Source: Bacteroidales bacterium SW299 (lineage in GTDB: Bacteria > Bacteroidota > Bacteroidia > Bacteroidales > Bacteroidaceae). Taken from it: a DNA stretch of 64,000 nt. The stretch is from assembly GCA_019550975.1 (NCBI GenBank), contig SDWH01000007.1, positions 1-64,000 on the forward strand. The letters run 5' to 3'. The notes under the pieces are model-generated. The model worked only from the letters and a program-made list of their open reading frames with translations, made no database searches and was not told where the DNA came from. The translations under genes were made by a program, and so were the position numbers. This document shows, in pieces, positions 28,235 through 36,230 of the stretch (position 1 is the stretch's first letter; every line of letters begins with the position of its first letter).

Positions 28235-28279
28235 GAAGTCAATCTCATGTGCACAACTTGCATCATAGAGATTGACTTC
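28235..28279 (+). repeat. Perfect 12-bp hairpin in the spacer between the two GH30 genes
   Basis: GAAGTCAATCTC (28235-28246) and GAGATTGACTTC (28268-28279) are perfect inverted arms around a 21-base loop. The loop contains TTGCATC, which can instead pair with GATGCAA about 30 bases further on, so two exclusive structures are possible. No U-tract follows. It sits in the only long spacer (249 bases) of the PUL 1 operon and may set relative expression of the last gene. Confidence 0.55.
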
Positions 28280-28405
28280 CGTTGTGGTATCACTCCTTCT
28301 TGATGCAATGACGGGGCGGCTATGAAGCCTGTTTGAGGTAGCATTCTTGTTTTGATTGTGCAAGATGTATACGTTTAGGCTTGCAGACTTGAATTTAAAC
28401 GCTTT

Positions 28406-29968
28406 ATGGTTACAAAGTTTTTTACATCATTGGTGATAGGTATATTTTGTGTCTCTGCTTCCTTCGCCGAAAAACAAGTTCCGCTTCATTTTACGGTTAG
28501 CCCCGACAGTGTCTGTCAGACGATTGACAACTTTGGTGCGTCTGACGCGTGGAGCATGCGTTTCTTGGGAAAATGGTCTGAAGAGCAGCAGAAGCAGGCG
28601 GCTGACTGGCTGTTCAGTTGTGAGATGGATGAACAAGGCAAGCCGAAAGGCATTGGACTGAGCCTGTGGCGGTTTAATCTCGGCGCGGGAAGTGTGGAGC
28701 AGGGTGACAGCAGCCAGATCAATTATGGGACGCGGACAGAATGTTTTCTTGCTCCGGACGGCTCATACGATTGGAACAAGCAGCAGGGGCAGCGCAATTT
28801 TCTCCGTCTGGCAAAAGAAAGGGGAGTGAACCAGTTTCTGGCTTTTTTAAACTCTCCACCGGTCTATTTTACCCAAAACGGGCTTGCAACCAATACGGGC
28901 CGGGGCGGAACGTTGAATCTGAAGGAAAACTGTTATGATGATTATGCTTGTTTCCTGGCTGATGCAGTGGAAGGAGTGAAGAAGCACGACGGTATCGCTT
29001 TTGATTATTTGTGTGTTGTCAATGAACCTGACGGGCATTGGAACTGGATAGGACCAAAGCAGGAGGGGACACCTGCCACCAATCGTGAGATAGCCCGTGT
29101 GGTGCGCGAAACAAGCAAGGAGTTTCAGCGGAGAGGGATAAGCACGAAATTGCTGGTAAACGAATCATCCGATTACCGCTGCATGTTGGGCGACTATATG
29201 AGCGGATGGGAGAGAGGCTACTCTATCAGCAGCTTTTTCGCGCCTGACAGTGCCGATACGTATATTGGAAATCTTCCCAATGTTCCTCGCCTGATGGCAG
29301 GACATAGCTACTGGACAAATACGCCGCTTGATAACTTGCGCGGTTTCCGTGTGCAGCTGCGCAATTCATTGGATAAGTTCGGCTTGAGGTTCTGGCAAAC
29401 CGAAACCTGTATCATGTCGAATGATGAGGAAATCGGCGGGGGGCACGGCTTCGACTTCTCCATGAAGACCGCACTTTATGTGGCGCGTATTATTCATTGT
29501 GATCTGGTATATGCAAATGCCTCTGCATGGCAATGGTGGCGATCTGTAGGAGGCGACTATAAAGACGGGTTATTGAGGGCTTATCCCCAGCCTGAGGCGG
29601 ATGACGGATATGTGGCGGATTCAAAACTGTTGTGGGCTTTGGGAAATTTCAGCCGCTTTATCCGTCCGGGAGCTGTAAGGCTTGCGGTTATGGCTTGCGA
29701 CGGGAACGGCCGTAATGTGCCGGAAGGAGAAACCGACTTGACAGGAGTTATGGTTTCCGCTTATCGGAATGCCGATGGGGGGTATGTTGTTGTTGCCATA
29801 AACTATTCGTCAGAAAGCAGGAACTTTGACTTTCAGGTGCCGGATAAAAGTATATCCGGATGGAAGCTGTATCGTACGTCGGATGCAGAAGGCGAGGACC
29901 TTGCTCCCGTAGGCACCTTTGACGGAATGCTTTCTCCACGCTCGATAACGACATTCGTTTCGTTTTAA
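28406..29968 (+). CDS. GH30 family glycosidase, secreted (periplasmic)
   Basis: This 520-residue paralogue of the upstream GH30 has an ordinary signal peptide (VIGIFCVSASFA) rather than a lipobox, so it is expected in the periplasm. Conserved segments are QTIDNFGASDAW, GLSLWRFNLGAGS, RTECFL, VNEPDGHW (acid/base Glu near residue 207) and WQTETC (nucleophile Glu near 333). It ends SPRSITTFVSF. The pairing of a surface and a periplasmic GH30 suggests successive steps on one glycan. Its codons are visibly more G/C-rich than the preceding four genes, and a 249-base spacer separates it, so it may have a different origin from the rest of the operon. Confidence 0.88.
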   Translation: MVTKFFTSLVIGIFCVSASFAEKQVPLHFTVSPDSVCQTIDNFGASDAWSMRFLGKWSEEQQKQAADWLFSCEMDEQGKPKGIGLSLWRFNLGAGSVEQGDSSQINYGTRTECFLAPDGSYDWNKQQGQRNFLRLAKERGVNQFLAFLNSPPVYFTQNGLATNTGRGGTLNLKENCYDDYACFLADAVEGVKKHDGIAFDYLCVVNEPDGHWNWIGPKQEGTPATNREIARVVRETSKEFQRRGISTKLLVNESSDYRCMLGDYMSGWERGYSISSFFAPDSADTYIGNLPNVPRLMAGHSYWTNTPLDNLRGFRVQLRNSLDKFGLRFWQTETCIMSNDEEIGGGHGFDFSMKTALYVARIIHCDLVYANASAWQWWRSVGGDYKDGLLRAYPQPEADDGYVADSKLLWALGNFSRFIRPGAVRLAVMACDGNGRNVPEGETDLTGVMVSAYRNADGGYVVVAINYSSESRNFDFQVPDKSISGWKLYRTSDAEGEDLAPVGTFDGMLSPRSITTFVSF

Positions 29969-30042
29969 AGAGCGTGCGTTCAATGCGTTCCCCGATACGG
30001 GAACCGTTGTATTATTTCAGGTATTTGGGGAAGAATAAAGCT

Positions 30043-30172
30043 GAGGCTTCCCGCAAGAAAGTTCGTCTTCAGGCTAAGGATATATATCTTCAAGTTGGAG
30101 ATATATGTCTTTAGCCTGGAGATTTGTATCTCTAGGCTGGAGATGCAGATTTCTTGCGCGAAGCCTTGTTTT
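30043..30172 (+). terminator. Long hairpin enclosing the repeat array, followed by a T-tract
   Basis: GAGGCTTCCCGCAAGAAA (30043-30060) pairs with TTTCTTGCGCGAAGCCTT (30150-30167) at 16 of 18 positions, and TGTTTTTTC follows. It encloses four 21-bp palindromic repeats. As a terminator it serves the GH30 gene that ends at 29968 and separates it from the convergent comM. Confidence 0.65.
30071..30154. repeat. 21-bp tandem palindromic repeat array, locus A (four units)
   Basis: Exactly four 21-base units run from 30071, 30092, 30113 and 30134. The core of each resembles GGAGATATATATCT, itself a palindrome. Similar arrays occur at 43026-43130 and 59769-59866. No spacers are present, so it is not a CRISPR array. 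The reading frame across it on the minus strand is a seven-residue repeat, but nothing supports translation. Confidence 0.8.
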
Positions 30173-30233
30173 TTCATGGATCTGATGGAAAAATATGTTT
30201 CTTTCCTTTTTATGCAGCCGTTGGTTCTGTTTC

Positions 30234-31772
30234 TTATCCTGCCCAGTTTGCGCGGTCAAGGCTGCGGTAACTGATTGCTTCGGCAAGGTGGTGCGGCTGT
30301 ATGCTTTCGGATAACTCCAGGTCTGCTATGGTCCGCGATACTTTCAGAATGCGGTCGTATGCGCGTGCTGAAAGATTCAGACGCTCCATTGCATTCCGCA
30401 GCAGGTTAAGGCCCCGCTCATCGGGGCAGGCGTATTTGTGCAGAAGAGCCGGCGTCATCTGTGCATTGCTGTATATGCCGGGGGTATCAGCAAACCGTTC
30501 CGATTGCACTTTTCTTGCCTGGATGACGCGTTTCCTTATCTCTGCGCTGCTTTCTCCCGATTCTCTTTCAGCCATTTTCTCAAAAGGTACAGGGACGATT
30601 TCTACTTGTATGTCGATGCGGTCTAGCAAGGGCCCTGAAATCCTGTTCAGATAACGTTGCACCTGCCCCGGTGAACATACGCAGTGGCGTGTGGGATGGT
30701 TGTAATAGCCGCATGGGCAAGGGTTCATTGAAGCTACGAGCTGGAAATTGGCCGGATAGTCGAGCGTGTATTTTGCTCTGGAAATAGTGATATGTCTGTC
30801 CTCAAGCGGTTGTCTGAGCACTTCCAGTACGCTTCGGTTGAACTCCGGGAGTTCGTCGAGGAATAGCACTCCATTGTGTGCCAGACTTATCTCGCCGGGT
30901 TGCGGGTTGCTTCCTCCGCCTACCATGGCTACCTGGGATATGGTGTGATGGGGACTTCTGAAGGGGCGTGTGGCAATCAGTGATACATTCTTGCCTAATT
31001 TCCCTGCTACGGAATGAATCTTTGTCGTTTCCAGGCTTTCTCCTAATGAGAGAGGCGGGAGTATTCCGGGCAAACGCTTGGCCATCATGGACTTGCCGCT
31101 TCCTGGCGCACCTATCAGAATGATATTGTGCCCTCCGGCAGCGGCAACCTCAAGGGCACGCTTCACGTTTTCTTGTCCTTTGACGTCAGAAAAGTCATAT
31201 TGGAATGTGGACTGGTGCTGGTAGAACTCTTCACGTGTGTTTACGACTGTTGGTTTCAGTTCGTGCGTCCCATTGAAGAAGTTGATTACCTCAGCGATAT
31301 TTTCTGCGCCGTATACAGCCAGATTGTTTACAACTGCTGCTTCACGTGCGTTTTGTTTCGGCAGGATGAATCCTTCAAATCCCTGTTGGCGTGCGGCGAT
31401 GGCAATGGGCAACGCGCCTTTTATCGGCTGCAGGCTTCCGTCAAGCCCCAGTTCTCCGATGATCAGGTATTTCGCCAGCTTGTCGGCAGCAACCATTCCT
31501 GTGGCTGCCAGGATGCCGACAGCCAGCGGGAGGTCATATGACGAGCCTTCTTTCTTGATGTCGGCAGGTGCCATGTTTACCACAATCTGGCATGTCGGAA
31601 ACTTGTATCCGTTTACTTGTATGGCGGATACGATTCGTTCATGACTTTCTTTTACGGCAGAATCGGGCAGTCCGACGAGAAAAAACTTGATTCCGCGCGA
31701 AGTGTTTACTTCGATGGTGACAATGGTGGCGTCGATCCCCTGGACGGCGGCACCGAATAATTTGATTAGCAT
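30234..31772 (-). CDS. comM: ComM/YifB-type AAA+ ATPase (Mg-chelatase-like)
   Basis: The 512-residue cytoplasmic protein belongs to the YifB/ComM family; ComM is a helicase that promotes branch migration of incoming DNA in transformation. It has the N-terminal ChlI-like domain (TIVTIEVNTSRGIKFFLVGLPD), Walker A GAPGSGKSMMAKRLPGILP, Walker B GVLFLDELPEF, the zinc-like cysteine cluster MNPCPCGYYNHPTRHCVCSP, and the C-terminal Mg-chelatase domain. Length is normal. It starts 22 bases after the TlpA-like gene and is likely co-transcribed with it. With dprA it is a second recombination gene of the competence type in the window. Confidence 0.94.
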   Translation of the reverse strand: MLIKLFGAAVQGIDATIVTIEVNTSRGIKFFLVGLPDSAVKESHERIVSAIQVNGYKFPTCQIVVNMAPADIKKEGSSYDLPLAVGILAATGMVAADKLAKYLIIGELGLDGSLQPIKGALPIAIAARQQGFEGFILPKQNAREAAVVNNLAVYGAENIAEVINFFNGTHELKPTVVNTREEFYQHQSTFQYDFSDVKGQENVKRALEVAAAGGHNIILIGAPGSGKSMMAKRLPGILPPLSLGESLETTKIHSVAGKLGKNVSLIATRPFRSPHHTISQVAMVGGGSNPQPGEISLAHNGVLFLDELPEFNRSVLEVLRQPLEDRHITISRAKYTLDYPANFQLVASMNPCPCGYYNHPTRHCVCSPGQVQRYLNRISGPLLDRIDIQVEIVPVPFEKMAERESGESSAEIRKRVIQARKVQSERFADTPGIYSNAQMTPALLHKYACPDERGLNLLRNAMERLNLSARAYDRILKVSRTIADLELSESIQPHHLAEAISYRSLDRANWAG

Positions 31773-31794
31773 TTAAGGTCAGTTTTTTAGGTTT

Positions 31795-32814
31795 CTATTT
31801 TTTCTTGTCCTTTGTAAGTTCTTTGATCTTGTTTCGCAGATCATCGCCATACAGGTCTGTTGCCAGCACTTTCCGGCTTGAGTTGACAAGGATGTTTGCC
31901 GGAATCTCTTGTATGTTCATTTGTTCTATGATTTGATTTCCCCATCCTCTTCTGTCGCAAATTTCTATCCATTGTTCTGTATCCTCCTTGCATGACTTTT
32001 CCCATTGATCCTTGTCATAATCGAGCGATATGTTCAGAACTTTCAATTCTTTGTTTTTGAATTCTTTTGCCGTTGCATAGAGTGAGTCGCTTGCTGCTTT
32101 GCTTTTTTTGTCCCATGACGCCCAGAAGTTGATCAATATATACTGGTCTTTGGAACTGTTCCATGAGATGTATTTCCCGCTTCTTGCTTTGGCTGAAAAG
32201 TAATTCACGTATTCTTTGTTCCTATTCCTTTGTTTGCTGTTGTCTGTCAGCGATTTCAGTGCTACGCTTAAAATCCGGCAATCTTTTACATTTCCGCTGA
32301 GCGGTTCGGTCAGTGATTTTATTTTTGCTTCATCCGGATGGGGTATCTGTACGAAATATTGGTTTATCAGATAAGCGGAAACGAGTGACTGGGGGTGTGA
32401 TTTGACAAATGCTTCTGCTGCCTGCTGTATTTCTGTTTGGCTTGTCCTATTCGCAATCTGCGCCCGGAATTCTTGCAGTTCCTTGTTGGGTCCCTCTCCT
32501 TCTATTGTGAAAGTGTCGAAGTTTCCTTTCAAGGTCACTTGCCATCCTTTATTGGCAAATACGGGTATGGATTTGCCGGAGTCGTTCACCAGCCGGAATA
32601 TGCTGAGTGTATCGGCGGGGACGCTGTAAGTGAATTTTCCGTCTTTGGGATATATCGTATCCGTTTTTGATTTTGGGTCATCATATATTGCTAGAATCAT
32701 GTCAGAAGAGAGGCTGTTCAGTTCGCCTTTCAGTTCAAAACCTGATTTTTTGCTGCATGCTGTCAGAAAAAATATCAGACAGAAGGTTATTGCCGGTAAA
32801 GAATATCTTTTCAT
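31795..32814 (-). CDS. Cysteine-less TlpA/thioredoxin-like lipoprotein with DUF4369-type N-terminus
   Basis: This 339-residue lipoprotein (lipobox FLTAC, then SKKSG, so periplasmic facing) has a beta-rich N-terminal domain of the DUF4369 kind (FELKGELNSLSSDMILAIYD) and a C-terminal thioredoxin-like domain (QYILINFWASWDKKSKAASD, IPANILVNSSRKVLA with the cis-Pro). The active-site CxxC is replaced: where TlpA proteins read WASWCxxC this one has WASWDKKS near residue 230. It therefore cannot do disulfide chemistry in the usual way and may be a binding or scaffold protein. A weak -7-like box (TATTTTCG, minus strand) lies at 32833-32840. Confidence 0.82.
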   Translation of the reverse strand: MKRYSLPAITFCLIFFLTACSKKSGFELKGELNSLSSDMILAIYDDPKSKTDTIYPKDGKFTYSVPADTLSIFRLVNDSGKSIPVFANKGWQVTLKGNFDTFTIEGEGPNKELQEFRAQIANRTSQTEIQQAAEAFVKSHPQSLVSAYLINQYFVQIPHPDEAKIKSLTEPLSGNVKDCRILSVALKSLTDNSKQRNRNKEYVNYFSAKARSGKYISWNSSKDQYILINFWASWDKKSKAASDSLYATAKEFKNKELKVLNISLDYDKDQWEKSCKEDTEQWIEICDRRGWGNQIIEQMNIQEIPANILVNSSRKVLATDLYGDDLRNKIKELTKDKKK

Positions 32815-32916
32815 GCCATATAATGTTTGTTGCGAAAATACATAATATAATTGTAATTGGGTATTGTTTCGCTGGAAAATCTTCTTCTGGCAGTGAAAAT
32901 GGCATCTCTATAATAA

Positions 32917-32946
32917 AAAAGCCGGAGGAATTTTCCTCCGGCTTTT
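32917..32946. terminator. Rho-independent terminator after the TPR/OmpA-like gene
   Basis: AAAAGCCGGAGGAA and TTCCTCCGGCTTTT form a perfect 14-bp stem with a two-base loop and A/T tracts on both sides. It lies 20 bases past the stop at 32967 on the minus strand. Confidence 0.9.
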
Positions 32947-32966
32947 GATTTTGATTCTGAATTCAA

Positions 32967-34643
32967 TTATTGAATTTCATTGGCGTATTTTGCAAATTCG
33001 CGGTCGTTAACAGCTTTAGCTGCTAAAGTAGCGTCTTGCTGTTTAACTTTGTTCATGCTGCTCTTAACAAGGTCTGCATTGTTGGTTCTTGCTCCTACGA
33101 TTGCCATCAGGTAGTTGGTGTAAGCGTCAGGATTCTTAACAGCAGTCAAAGTAGATTTAGCCTTGTTGTAGTCTTTTGCCAGAATCTGAGCCAAAGCAGC
33201 AGAGTTGGATTTGGTGTCGCCGAATGCTTCTACAGCACGGTCATACTGTCCTTGTTTGATGTACAGGTTACCAAGAGCTTCGTTAGCAGTGTCGGCACCG
33301 CTTGATTTGCTCAGGTAAGTTTCAGCCTCAGCAACATTTCCTTTTGCTAATGCGCAAAGTCCCAAGTTAGTGTTCACTTCAGGAGCGTTTGCGTTTTTGC
33401 GTGCAGCCTGCTTGAAGTAGTTTTCTGCAGCTTCGCGGTCACCGGCAGCGTAAGCCAGCATACCCAGATCGTTGTAAGCGCGATAGTCGTTCGGATACAG
33501 TTCTACTGTTTTCTTGTAGATAGCTTCCTTGCGTGCGTTGTCGTTGGTCAGAGTTGCGGCATAAAGCAGTTCGTCAACCTTTAATGAATCCGGATGAGAA
33601 TCGAATGTTGCGTTGATTTCTTCATCGCTGCGTCCAATTACATCGTAGTTTACAGTCAAGCGTGCACGGCGCAGCTGCGGCAGAATTTCGTCAGCCAAAG
33701 TCTTGTAAACTGAAGAAATGTTCTTGATTTCAGTTTCACGCTGTTCCGGATCAGAATACATTGAAAGAACACGAAGGATCAGGTCTTTGTCCTGAATGTT
33801 TGACTTAGAAACGAGTTCCTGGAATCCTTCCCAGTCCTGAGCAGTATATTTAGTGTCGACCTGAGTTTCGATTTCTCCTTTCTTCAGTTCTTTGTTGATA
33901 TACTTTTCAGTGTTGTTCTGACGGTTTGCAGCCAGCTTGTCGTTCAGTTCAAAACCACCGTCAGGAGAAGCGTAAGCTGAAATTTCAATGTTGTTCAGCT
34001 TGTAGTTCTTCGTATCGTTGGCTACGTTTACAACCTGCTTGTTGAATGCCTTCAGGCTGTCTGACTTCAATTCGCTTGCGCGGATATTTGCCTGCTGGAT
34101 GAGGAACATGATCTGAGCCTGCTTAGCCTGCTTGATGATGCGTTCGTAAGCATCTGCAGAATAAGCTGCATTAGCAGAGTTTACAGTCGGAAGTTCAGAT
34201 GTTGCGATTACACCGTCAGCAATCTTTACGGAAGGAATAGTGTATTGTTTCTTCTTGTAAGTTACCTTGAAGTCCAGATACAATTCAGATTTAGCCATTT
34301 CGGGAACATAGTCGAACACGGCTTTCATTGTATAAGTACCTCCAGCCTTGTAGCTGATAGTTTGGTCGTTGCCCTCTACTTTTTCTCCTTGGAATGTTGC
34401 GGGCTGACCTTTAGCTTCTCCGCCATCCCATCTCAAAACCGGAGTAACTTCAACGATGGCGTTTTTCTTGAAGTATTTTTCCGGGAATTTGCCTGTAATA
34501 GTTACAGGGACTTTACCTGCTACTGCCTCCAAAACTTCAGGGTCAGTGGTGAAATAGTCCGGAGATAATTCTCCCATCTTCTTACATGAAGAGAGAGCCA
34601 GGACAATCAATGCCACGAGTGGCAAATACAACTTTTTAATCAT
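32967..34643 (-). CDS. TPR-repeat lipoprotein with OmpA-like domain
   Basis: This 558-residue lipoprotein has lipobox ALSSC followed by KKMGE. After a beta-sandwich-like N-terminal region (about 30-150) there is a central part with IEISAYASPDGGFELNDKLAANR, which resembles the peptidoglycan-binding OmpA C-terminal motif, and then TPR-like helices (for example YRAYNDLGMLAYAAGDREAAENYFKQAA and NLGLCALAKGNVAEAETYL). It is probably an abundant envelope protein linking membrane and wall. High expression is suggested by its biased codon use, a strong terminator and a consensus -7 box upstream. The precise function is not established. Confidence 0.78.
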   Translation of the reverse strand: MIKKLYLPLVALIVLALSSCKKMGELSPDYFTTDPEVLEAVAGKVPVTITGKFPEKYFKKNAIVEVTPVLRWDGGEAKGQPATFQGEKVEGNDQTISYKAGGTYTMKAVFDYVPEMAKSELYLDFKVTYKKKQYTIPSVKIADGVIATSELPTVNSANAAYSADAYERIIKQAKQAQIMFLIQQANIRASELKSDSLKAFNKQVVNVANDTKNYKLNNIEISAYASPDGGFELNDKLAANRQNNTEKYINKELKKGEIETQVDTKYTAQDWEGFQELVSKSNIQDKDLILRVLSMYSDPEQRETEIKNISSVYKTLADEILPQLRRARLTVNYDVIGRSDEEINATFDSHPDSLKVDELLYAATLTNDNARKEAIYKKTVELYPNDYRAYNDLGMLAYAAGDREAAENYFKQAARKNANAPEVNTNLGLCALAKGNVAEAETYLSKSSGADTANEALGNLYIKQGQYDRAVEAFGDTKSNSAALAQILAKDYNKAKSTLTAVKNPDAYTNYLMAIVGARTNNADLVKSSMNKVKQQDATLAAKAVNDREFAKYANEIQ

Positions 34644-34704
34644 GACTTTAAATATTTAGTTTGTTATAATGAATAATCTAGTCGTTTTGCTTGATTATTT
34701 GGGG

Positions 34705-34712
34705 CAAAGATA
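34705..34712 (-). promoter_or_regulatory. -7 box for the TPR/OmpA-like gene
   Basis: On the minus strand this reads TATCTTTG, an exact consensus box, about 62 bases before the ATG at 34643. Confidence 0.55.
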
Positions 34713-34794
34713 AGAAAAACTCCCATAAGCGTTAATCTTTTCGCCTTTTTTTTTGAACAAATATTTAAAAAAAGATTAAAGACTGCACATTCTG

Positions 34795-35715
34795 TCACTT
34801 TTTGAGTAGATTTCTGGGGTGGTGTGTAATTATTTCTTCTCTCAGCCTGTTTCGGTCGATATGGGTGTATATCTCTGTGGTGCCTATGCTTTCGTGTCCC
34901 AGCATGCACTGGATGGCTCTTAGGTTGGCTCCTCCTTCGAGCAGATGTGTCGCAAACGAGTGTCTGAAAGTGTGCGGGCTGATCGTTTTTTGTATGCCAG
35001 TCTGTGCGGCCAGCTCCTTGATTATATGAAAAACCATTATGCGTGAAATGTTTTTTCCGAAGCGGCTTATGAATACGTAGTCTTCGTATCCCGGTTTTAT
35101 AAGTCCGGCATTCCGGTCCGGGAAATAATTGTTCAGTTCGTTGATGGCTCGGGGCGAGATTGGTACGAGCCGCTGCTTGTTGCCCTTTCCTTCCACTTTG
35201 ATGAATCCTTCGTCCAGGTAGAGGTCGGATATTTTCAGGTTACAGAGTTCGCTGACTCTGAGTCCGCAACTGTACAACGTTTCCAGAATGGCGCGGTTGC
35301 GCTGTCCTTCGCGCGTAGTCCGGTCAATGCTTCTTATCAGTGCGTCGATTTCTTCCAGGGTCATCACATCCGGCAGATGTTTTCCTGTCTGCGGCGATTC
35401 AAGCAGTTCGGTGGGGTCCTGTTCGATGTAGTCTTCCATGGCGAGGAAATGATAGAACGAGCGGATGCCGGACAATATGCGTGCCTGCGAGCGTGCGTGG
35501 ATGCCGATGTCATTCAGCCCTGCCGAGAAGTTTTCCAGATTATCGAGCGTTGCTTCCCTAAAGTCTATACCTTCGATTGTCAGATACGACAAAAGTTTGT
35601 CCAGGTCAGTCAGGTAAGCTTCAACCGTATTGTCTGACAGGGATTTCTCAAGCTTTAAGTATTGTTTATACCTTATTATTATTTTGTTTTTATCGGCTGT
35701 TATGGCTGTTGTCAT
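34795..35715 (-). CDS. xerD: Tyrosine recombinase XerD
   Basis: XerD with XerC resolves chromosome dimers at dif. The 306-residue protein has a SAM-like N-terminal core-binding domain and the catalytic set: Arg in SCGLRVSEL, Lys in VEGKGNKQRLVP, HTFRHSFATHLL, His in GHESIGTTEIYTH with the nucleophile Tyr. The frame is open from an ATG at 35739, but a minus-strand -7 box at 35748-35755 would place the RNA start almost on it, and a plus-strand aroQ box overlaps the first codons. The ATG at 35715 gives the normal family length. It is a housekeeping recombinase, not part of a visible mobile element. Confidence 0.92.
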   Translation of the reverse strand: MTTAITADKNKIIIRYKQYLKLEKSLSDNTVEAYLTDLDKLLSYLTIEGIDFREATLDNLENFSAGLNDIGIHARSQARILSGIRSFYHFLAMEDYIEQDPTELLESPQTGKHLPDVMTLEEIDALIRSIDRTTREGQRNRAILETLYSCGLRVSELCNLKISDLYLDEGFIKVEGKGNKQRLVPISPRAINELNNYFPDRNAGLIKPGYEDYVFISRFGKNISRIMVFHIIKELAAQTGIQKTISPHTFRHSFATHLLEGGANLRAIQCMLGHESIGTTEIYTHIDRNRLREEIITHHPRNLLKK

Positions 35716-35725
35716 TTCTTTTTCG

Positions 35726-35755
35726 TATCTTTGTCCCATATTTTCTACAAATGTA
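35726..35755. promoter_or_regulatory. Overlapping divergent promoters of xerD and aroQ
   Basis: TATCTTTG on plus (35726-35733) serves aroQ. TACATTTG on minus (35748-35755) serves xerD. Both match TAnnTTTG. The two face away from each other across the same 30 bases, so the transcripts would overlap at their 5' ends. Confidence 0.55.
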
Positions 35756-35780
35756 TAAAATATTCAGGAAGTAGGCTTAT

Positions 35781-36206
35781 ATGAAAATACAAATTATCAA
35801 TGGTCCGAATATCAATTTGCTTGGTAAGCGAGAACCTTCTATTTATGGCGCGGAAACGTTTGAAAGTTGCTTGGAAGATCTGAAGAAACGATATCCGTCG
35901 GTCGTATTTGAATATTTCCAGTCGAATGTAGAGGGAAGGATGATTGACAGAATTCAGGAAACAGGATTCGACAGCGACGGCATTGTGCTTAATGCGGGCG
36001 CATACACTCATACTTCTATCGCTTTGCAGGATGCAATTCGTTCTATAGCTGCTCCGGTCATCGAAGTGCATATATCCAATGTTCACAAGCGGGAAGAGTT
36101 CCGTCATAAATCAATGATTTCGTGTGCTTGTGTAGGGGTGATTTGTGGTTTTGGGCTTGACTCCTACCGTCTTGCCGTAGAAGCCTTGCTGAATATGAAG
36201 AAATAA
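35781..36206 (+). CDS. aroQ: 3-dehydroquinate dehydratase, type II
   Basis: AroQ converts 3-dehydroquinate to 3-dehydroshikimate in the shikimate pathway. The 141-residue protein starts MKIQIINGPNINLLGKREPSIYG, with the catalytic Arg and Tyr of the type II enzyme in the flexible loop, and has LNAGAYTHTSIALQDAI and EVHISNVHKREEFRHKS with the catalytic His. Length is standard. It begins a run of closely spaced genes with pyk, an O-methyltransferase, rbfA and a permease. Confidence 0.97.
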   Translation: MKIQIINGPNINLLGKREPSIYGAETFESCLEDLKKRYPSVVFEYFQSNVEGRMIDRIQETGFDSDGIVLNAGAYTHTSIALQDAIRSIAAPVIEVHISNVHKREEFRHKSMISCACVGVICGFGLDSYRLAVEALLNMKK

Positions 36207-36230
36207 CTAACAGTTTTAGATAAGATCGTT

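Noticed and set aside
30071..30154. CRISPR-like array
   Set aside because: Units are directly adjacent with no variable spacers, no leader, and no cas genes in the window.
29980..30177. Heptad-repeat small protein encoded on the minus strand across repeat locus A
   Set aside because: The seven-residue period is a consequence of the 21-bp DNA repeat. Related arrays elsewhere do not keep the frame (locus C has 20-base units), so RNA or DNA structure is the better explanation.
34795..35715. Integrase of a mobile element
   Set aside because: Motifs, length and housekeeping neighbours fit chromosomal XerD, and there are no attachment-site repeats or other mobile genes nearby.
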